Origin: Manihot esculenta
Taxonomy: Eukaryota > Streptophyta > Magnoliopsida > Malpighiales > Euphorbiaceae
Length of the DNA: 64,000 nt
Assembly: GCF_001659605.2 (NCBI RefSeq)
Contig: NC_035170.2
Coordinates: 20,971,190 to 21,035,189, forward strand
Direction of reading: 5' to 3'
Part shown: one piece after another, positions 58,340-64,000 of the stretch
Numbering within the stretch: the stretch's first letter is position 1
How the letters are laid out: every line of letters begins with the position of its first letter
Notes under the pieces: model-generated
What the model saw: only the letters and a program-made list of their open reading frames with translations
What the model was told of the DNA's origin: nothing
Database searches by the model: none
Made by a program: the position numbers and the translations under genes

Positions 58340-61300
58340 ATGAGAGGAACTCGTCGATCAGCAAGATTGACTGGAGTACCACCTGAGGATGAGGGCACGA
58401 GCGCCCGTCCTCCAGCATTGCCTAGAGCAATGTCAAGCAGATCTAGCAGAGAAAGAGCAGTAAGAGACCCTAGAAGGTCTTTGGATCTGGGTAGAAGCAG
58501 ATCAGTAAGAGGAACAGTTCAGGGAGGAATGTCGGAGGACATGGGGGATGATATGGATGTGGAGCAAAGGAGGGATGGCAGTCTGGGAGTTAGCATGTCA
58601 GAAGAAGGAATGGGAGAGTCCCAAGGGGGCACTCAAGCCTCGGGATTTGTTCAGCCACCTTATTACCCACCCTTCTCACAAAACCCTGGGTATTCGATGG
58701 GAGGCACATCGGATTACCATAGCTTTAGCCCTTATCCCACACAGATGCCATACCCACCTTATTATCCACCATACCCACAGTACCCAATGTACCCACCTCC
58801 ACCTTACTATCCAAATCCAGCAAACTCTACCCCAGGGGACGCTGCACCTCCTCCTCCTCCAGCAGAACCCACAGTTCCAGAAATCGCAGTACCTAAGCCT
58901 AGCTCATCTAGTAGGAGCAAGGTCAAGATGACCGACTACATGAATTTGGGTGCTCTTCAGTATGAAAAAGGGGATGACCCATTTGTGTATCTTGAGAGAG
59001 TCAAGGTGATCACAGATGAGATTGGGGCTGATGACAGTAGAGCCATTCAGATGGCTGGGTTCACGCTTAAGTGCAAGAAAGCACGAGAGTGGTTCAAAAA
59101 TTATGTGAACCCGAGGGTGGACAGCATGTCTTGGGAAGAGTTTGCAAACGAGTTTGCAGGATGGGCTTTCCCTGACAGCTCAAGGGAATTGAAGATGATA
59201 AAGTTTGAACAGTTGAGGCAGACTGATGATATGAGTGTAGAGGAGTTCACAGACAAATTCTTGGAGCTGTTGCCATTTGCAGGGCAAAATCTTGACTCGG
59301 ACCAGAAAAGGTCAAGGAGGTATATCATGAAACTCCACTCAGATATTCCTCCTTGATCCAGTCAGCAGATAGGGAGAGCTTTCATGCCATAGTGGATATG
59401 GCCCAGAAAATGGAGGTCAGTGCCATCATTCAGGGGACAGTTAAGCAGTCAGTGGCATAGCCTTCTGGTTCTAAGACCCCAGGCTCTTCATTTAGTGCAG
59501 CAGCTTCAGGTAGCAAGAGGTGGAGCAGTACCACCAAGAAGCCAAAGAAGAACAAGTTTTGGAACAAGGTCAAGTCCAGTCTGGGATTAGGGGGTGGCTC
59601 AAGCTCTGGTGCGGATAATGCAGTTTGTGTGAAGTGTGGTAGGCCACACAAGGGAGTTTGCCGGGCTGGGACAGAAGCCTGCTTCAGATGCGGGCAAGAT
59701 GGACACATGGCTCGGGAGTGTCCTAGGACAGTACCTATGGCTCAGTCCCAGCAGACAGCTTCAGGTAGTGTAGCGCAGCCAGTAGCTCCAGCCACAACTC
59801 AAGCCAGTGGCAGAGGTAGAGGGAGAGGGGCAGCCTCTTCTTCAGCGGGTTTCAGAGGTGAAGGTCCATCAGCTCCAGCACGGATCTTCACAATGACTCA
59901 GCAGGAGGCAGATGCATCTAACACCGTGGTGGCAGGTAACTTAGTCATTGGTTGTTCAGATGTGTATGCCTTGATGGACCCTGGTGCATCTCATTCTTTT
60001 ATTGCTCAGAGAGCCGTCGAGAGGTTGGGTCTGATGATCTCTGGGTTAGAGTGTCCTCTCTGGGTCAGTGGACCCAAGTGTGATCCATTAGTGGCAGAGT
60101 CAGTCTGCCAGTGCAGTCTAGTCTTTGTTGAGGGAAGATGCCTTTCCGCCGACCTTGTGGTTCTAGACTTGACAGATTTTGACGTCATTCTAGGGATGGA
60201 CTGGTTATCTACCCATGGTGCTACCTTGGACTGCAGGGACAAGGTAGTCAGGTTCAGAGGTCAGGATGGGTCAGAGGTTGTCTTCAGGGGAGACAGGAGG
60301 GGTACACCTAGAGGTCTAATATCAGCTCTTCAGGCTCGTAGGTTGCTTAGGAAGGGATGTCAGGGGTATTTGGCTCATGTGAGAGAGCTTAGCAGTCAGG
60401 TTAGAGAGCCCGCCTCGGTGCCAGTAGTTAGAGAGTTTCTAGACGTCTTCCCAGACGAGCTGCCAGGTTTACCACCTCCTAGGGAGATAGAGTTCGAGAT
60501 AGAACTGATGCCTGGAACCCGACCGATCTCTATTCCTCCCTACAGGATGGCTCCAGCCGAGTTGAAGGAATTGAAAGAACAGTTGCAAGAGCTGGTAGAA
60601 AAGGGCTTCATCCGACCGAGCACCTCACCTTGGGGTGCACCAGTCTTGTTTGTGAGAAAGAAGGATGGATCCCTTAGACTTTGTATCGACTACAGGCAGT
60701 TGAACAAAGTCACTACCAAGAATAAGTACCCATTGCCAAGGATCGACGATCTATTCGACCAACTAGCAGGAGCGGGTTGTCTCCAAAATAGATCTGAGAT
60801 CGGGGTACCATCAGCTGAGGATCAAAGAAGAAGATGTGCCAAAGACAGCTTTCAGGACCAGATATGGGCATTTTGAGTTCCTTGTAATGTCGTTCGGGTT
60901 AACCAACGCCCCTGCAACATTCATGGATCTCATGAACAGAGTGTTTAGCCAATACCTGGATCACTTTGTTATTGTCTTCATAGATGATATCTTAGTGTAT
61001 TCCAGGAATGCAGAGGAGCATGCCCATCATCTGAGGTTGGTTTTGCAGACCTTGAGGGAACATGGCTTGTATGCCAAGTTCTCTAAGTGTGAGTTCTGGC
61101 TGAGGAGCATTTCCTTCTTGGGGCATGTAGTGTCAGAGAATGGGATAGAGGTGGACCCCAAGAAGGTAGAAACTGTGGCTAACTGGCCTAGACCCACTTC
61201 AGTGACAGAGATCAGGAGTTTCTTGGGTTTGGCAGGTTACTACAGGAGGTTCGTTCAGGACTTCTCAAAGATTGCAGCTCCTCTGACCAGATTGACCAGG

Positions 61301-63319
61301 AAGAGTCAGAGGTTTGTGTGGACCGATCAATGCGAAGAGAGTTTTGAAGAGCTCAAGAAGAGGTTGACTTCAGCACCAGTGTTAACTCTGCCATCTAGTA
61401 ATGAAGACTTCTCAGTCTATTGTGATGCGTCCCGTGTGGGACTGGGCTGTGTGCTAATGCAGAATGAAAGGGTGATTGCTTATGCTTCTAGGCAGCTGAA
61501 GAAGCACGAGTTGAATTACCCTACCCATGACCTTGAGATGGCAGCAGTAATCTTTGCACTCAAGATGTGGAGGCACTACCTTTATGGGGTTAAATGTGAG
61601 ATCTTTACAGATCATAAGAGCCTGCAGTACATCCTGAGTCAAAGAGATTTGAACTTGAGACAGAGAAGGTAGGTAGAGCTGCTGAGTGATTATGATTGCA
61701 AGATTCAGTACCATCCGGGTAAGGCGAATGTTGTGGCAGACGCCCTAAGCTGGAAGTCACTAGGCAGCCTATCCCACATCATGGCAGAGAGGAGACCAGT
61801 GGTGAAGGAGTTTTACAAGCACATTGATGAAGGTCTACAGTTGGAGTTGTCTGGTACAGGTGCATTGATTGCTCAGATGAGAGTGGCACCCGTGTTTCTG
61901 GAGCAGGTGGCTCAGAAACAGCATGAGGACCCAGAGTTAGTAAAGATTGCTAGGACTGTTCAGTCAGGCAAAGATAGTGAGTTCAGATTCGACAACAAAG
62001 GGATCCTCCGCTATGGGAGCCGACTGTGTGTACCAGATGATGTAGGGCTGAAGGGAGACATTATGAGAGAGGCTCATAATGCAAGATACAACGTTCACCC
62101 CGGAGCCACCAAGATGTATCAAGATCTGAAGAAAGTTTATTGGTGGCCAGCTATGAAGAGAGAAGTGGCACAGTTTGTGTCAGCCTGCGAAATATGTCAG
62201 AGGGTGAAGCTGGAACATCAGAAGCCGGCTGGAATGCTTAACCCGCTACCTATTCCAGAGTGGAAATGGGAGAATATAGCTATGGACTTCGTAGTGGGGT
62301 TACCGGTAGCGTCCAACAGATTGGACTCCATATGGGTGATTGTGGACAGACTCACCAAATCTGCTCACTTCATCCCTATCAGGAGTGGCTATTCTGTGGA
62401 CAAGTTGGCGCAGGTGTATGTTGATGAGATCGTCAGACTGCATGGGGTTCCTGTTTCAATAGTGTCCGATAGAGGGCCCCAGTTCACCTCCAGGTTTTGG
62501 CGAAGTCTGCAGAATGCCATGGGTACCAGGTTGGATTTCAGTACTGCCTTCCATCCACAGACGGACGGACAATCAGAGAGGACCATCCAGACGATAGAGG
62601 ATATGCTTAGAATGTGTGTGCTAGATTTTGGCGGTTCTTGGAGGCAGCATCTACCCTTGGTGGAGTTTGCCTACAATAACAGCCATCATGCTAGCATTGG
62701 GATGGCTCCATATGAAGCTTTATATGGAAGGAAGTGCAGATCACCTGTTTGCTGGGAGGAAGTTGGAGAGAAGGCCTTGGCAGGGCCTGAGTTAGTAGAG
62801 ATCACCAGCAGGGTGGTACCAATAATCAGAGAGAGGATCAAGACTGCTGCAAGCAGACAGAAGAGTTATGCAGACATCCGCAGAAGGCAGGTAGAGTTTC
62901 AGGAGGGGGATCTGGTATTGCTCAAGGTGTCTCCTATGAAAGGAGTGGTTCGCTTTGGGAAGAAAGGTAAACTAGCCCCACGATACATTGGACCCTTTGA
63001 AATCTTGCAAAAGATTGGGAATGTGTCGTACAAGCTGGATTTACCTGCTTCAATGGAAAGAATCCATCCGGTTTTCCATGTTTCTATGTTGAGGAAATTT
63101 GTGTCAGATCCGAGCAAAGTTCTTAGTGACCCTGATGTGGAGATCCAAGAGGATCTCACCTATGTTGAGCAGCCAGTGCGGATCATAGACACCCAGATCA
63201 GGAAGCTGAGAAACAAGGAAATCCCGATGGTGAAAGTCCTGTGGAACCACCACAATATGGAAGAGTGCACCTGGGAGACACGGGAGTTCATGCTCCAGCA
63301 ATACCCTTACCTTTTCTGA
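58340..63319 (+). pseudogene. Gag-pol polyprotein of element C, broken
   Basis: ATG at 58340 ([15 protein letters not shown]), 8 nt after an acceptor-like TTTTTCAG. Gag is open to about 59335, where a 1-bp loss shifts the frame (stop at 59356). A TAG lies at 59457 (CAG to TAG). Zinc knuckles ([26 protein letters not shown]), protease (DPGASHSFI) and RT follow to about 60780, where a 2-bp loss shifts the frame. RT continues ([11 protein letters not shown] near 60980), then RNase H, then a TAG at 61670 (TGG to TAG), then integrase ([36 protein letters not shown]) and the chromodomain-like end to 63319. Two frameshifts and two nonsense codons; otherwise close to copy A. Confidence 0.92.
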
Positions 63320-63407
63320 GGTTAGTTCCTTGTGAGTTTTATACACTTTGTATGTATGTTATGTGTATGCCATGCTATGTGTTGTTTGGTGAACATTCGG
63401 GGATGAA

Positions 63408-63427
63408 TGTTCTTAAGGGGGGGAGAA
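63408..63427 (+). other. Polypurine tract of element C
   Basis: CTTAAGGGGGGGAGAA lies directly before the 3' LTR. Confidence 0.9.
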
Positions 63428-64000
63428 TGTAATACCCGGCTAGACTCCGGTATCGGAATTCCTACCGTCCGGTGAAATCTCGGGTGTCGGAGACCTCTAG
63501 AAGGGTAAAATCATGTTTTTATGAAATGTTTTAATGTATTTGATGATTTTAAGTAAAAAGGAAAATGAGTTTTGAATGAAAATAGCCTTGGAGGAAAACT
63601 CAGGTTCGGCCGCCGAAACTCAAGTTCGGCCGCCGAACATGCATGCGCTTCGGGTGTGCCTTAGGCCCCCGAAAGCATAAGTGAGGGAAGTCCAGGTTCG
63701 GCCGCCGAACATGGCATGCATGCAGAGGCACGTTTGGCTCCCGAATGTGGCCTGGCCAGCCATCTAGAAAGGGACCCCTTAGCCGAAAATGGGCGAGCTT
63801 TTTCTCCCCATTGTCGACCAAGGTGAGCTCTCCGCTATCCCTCGCCATTTTGAGTTTCTTCCTTCTTTTCTTCATGATTTTTATGAGTTTTACAACCTTA
63901 TTTTGAAGATTTTCGAGTATAAAGCAAGTTTTAGAGCTTTGAGGTTCAAGAACTCAAATCTCTCCCATCTCCGAACTAGGGTCGTTTTCCTCTCGATCTT
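63428..64000 (+). repeat. 3' LTR of element C, cut by the window end
   Basis: The first 573 bp of the LTR. Compared with the 5' LTR it lacks one palindrome unit (near 56105-56125), has G-to-A/C-to-T type changes, and its TATA box is altered (CTAGAAAGGG). Confidence 0.93.

Larger units (their letters stand above)
55822..64000 (+). mobile_element. Tekay-type element C, opposite strand to A and B (partial)
   Basis: Plus strand. 5' LTR 55822-58068, PBS 58072-58084, broken polyprotein 58340-63319, PPT, 3' LTR from 63428 running past the window end. It is inserted into the gag of B; the 5 bp before it are AGCAT, and the matching right copy would lie outside. The LTRs differ at around 2 percent by eye over the shared 570 bp, so it is older than A. 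Confidence 0.93.

Overview
The window is nuclear DNA of a flowering plant, almost certainly a eudicot. Evidence: very AT-rich intergenic sequence, and only plant-type transposable elements (Tekay/Del-type chromoviruses with a C-terminal chromodomain, a Tat/Athila-type gag, a Ty1/copia element, CACTA and hAT elements, a non-LTR retroposon). There are no bacterial operons, CRISPR arrays, rRNA genes or recognisable tRNA genes. The organism cannot be named from sequence alone; a woody eudicot such as a member of Euphorbiaceae is only a weak guess.

Left part (1-30 kb): a gene-poor, AT-rich tract with dispersed insertions. In order: the 3' end of a chromovirus (1-1410, minus); a CACTA-like element (1463-5782); a small internally deleted Ty3/gypsy element with two 450-bp LTRs and TSD CAAAT (5917-8164); a possible secreted-peptide ORF (8256-8447); a small gene-like island (11.46-11.90 kb); a solo LTR of the deleted element's family (12673-13082); two inverted-repeat elements (13.1-14.4 kb); a truncated copia element (15948-19989) whose 5' LTR carries a solo Tekay-type LTR and an hAT MITE; a retroposon with poly(A) and a 12-bp TSD (20842-21690); a second hAT MITE (22571-23029); and a solo Tekay-type LTR (23099-27993) split by a CACTA element with perfect TSD CTT (23460-26263).

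Right part (30-64 kb): one nest of LTR retrotransposons. A plus-strand Tat/Athila-type element, E (LTR and gag, 30.0-31.2 kb), is cut by a degenerate minus-strand Tekay element, D (from 31235). D carries two solo LTRs of one family, F (34533-36068) and G (36150-38459); G itself carries solo LTR H (36695-37384). D is then cut by Tekay copy B (from 39097). B is cut in its RT domain by the young complete copy A (43535-53284) and in its gag by a plus-strand copy C (55822 to beyond the window). Target-site duplications (TSDs) confirm F, G, H and A.

Only copy A has an intact polyprotein (gag, protease, RT, RNase H, integrase, chromodomain in one frame). Its two LTRs differ by about six substitutions and one 20-bp motif-unit indel, so it inserted recently. 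B, C and D are pseudogenes with nonsense codons (often TGG to TAG/TGA), frameshifts and deletions. The Tekay LTRs carry arrays of the palindrome TTCGGCGGCCGAA on both sides of the TATA box, several conserved splice-donor-like sites, and a strong acceptor-like site 8 nt before the gag ATG. This suggests a spliced leader that would drop the primer-binding site from the translated mRNA. I regard this as the most interesting hypothesis in the window. No wholly new biological system is proven here.
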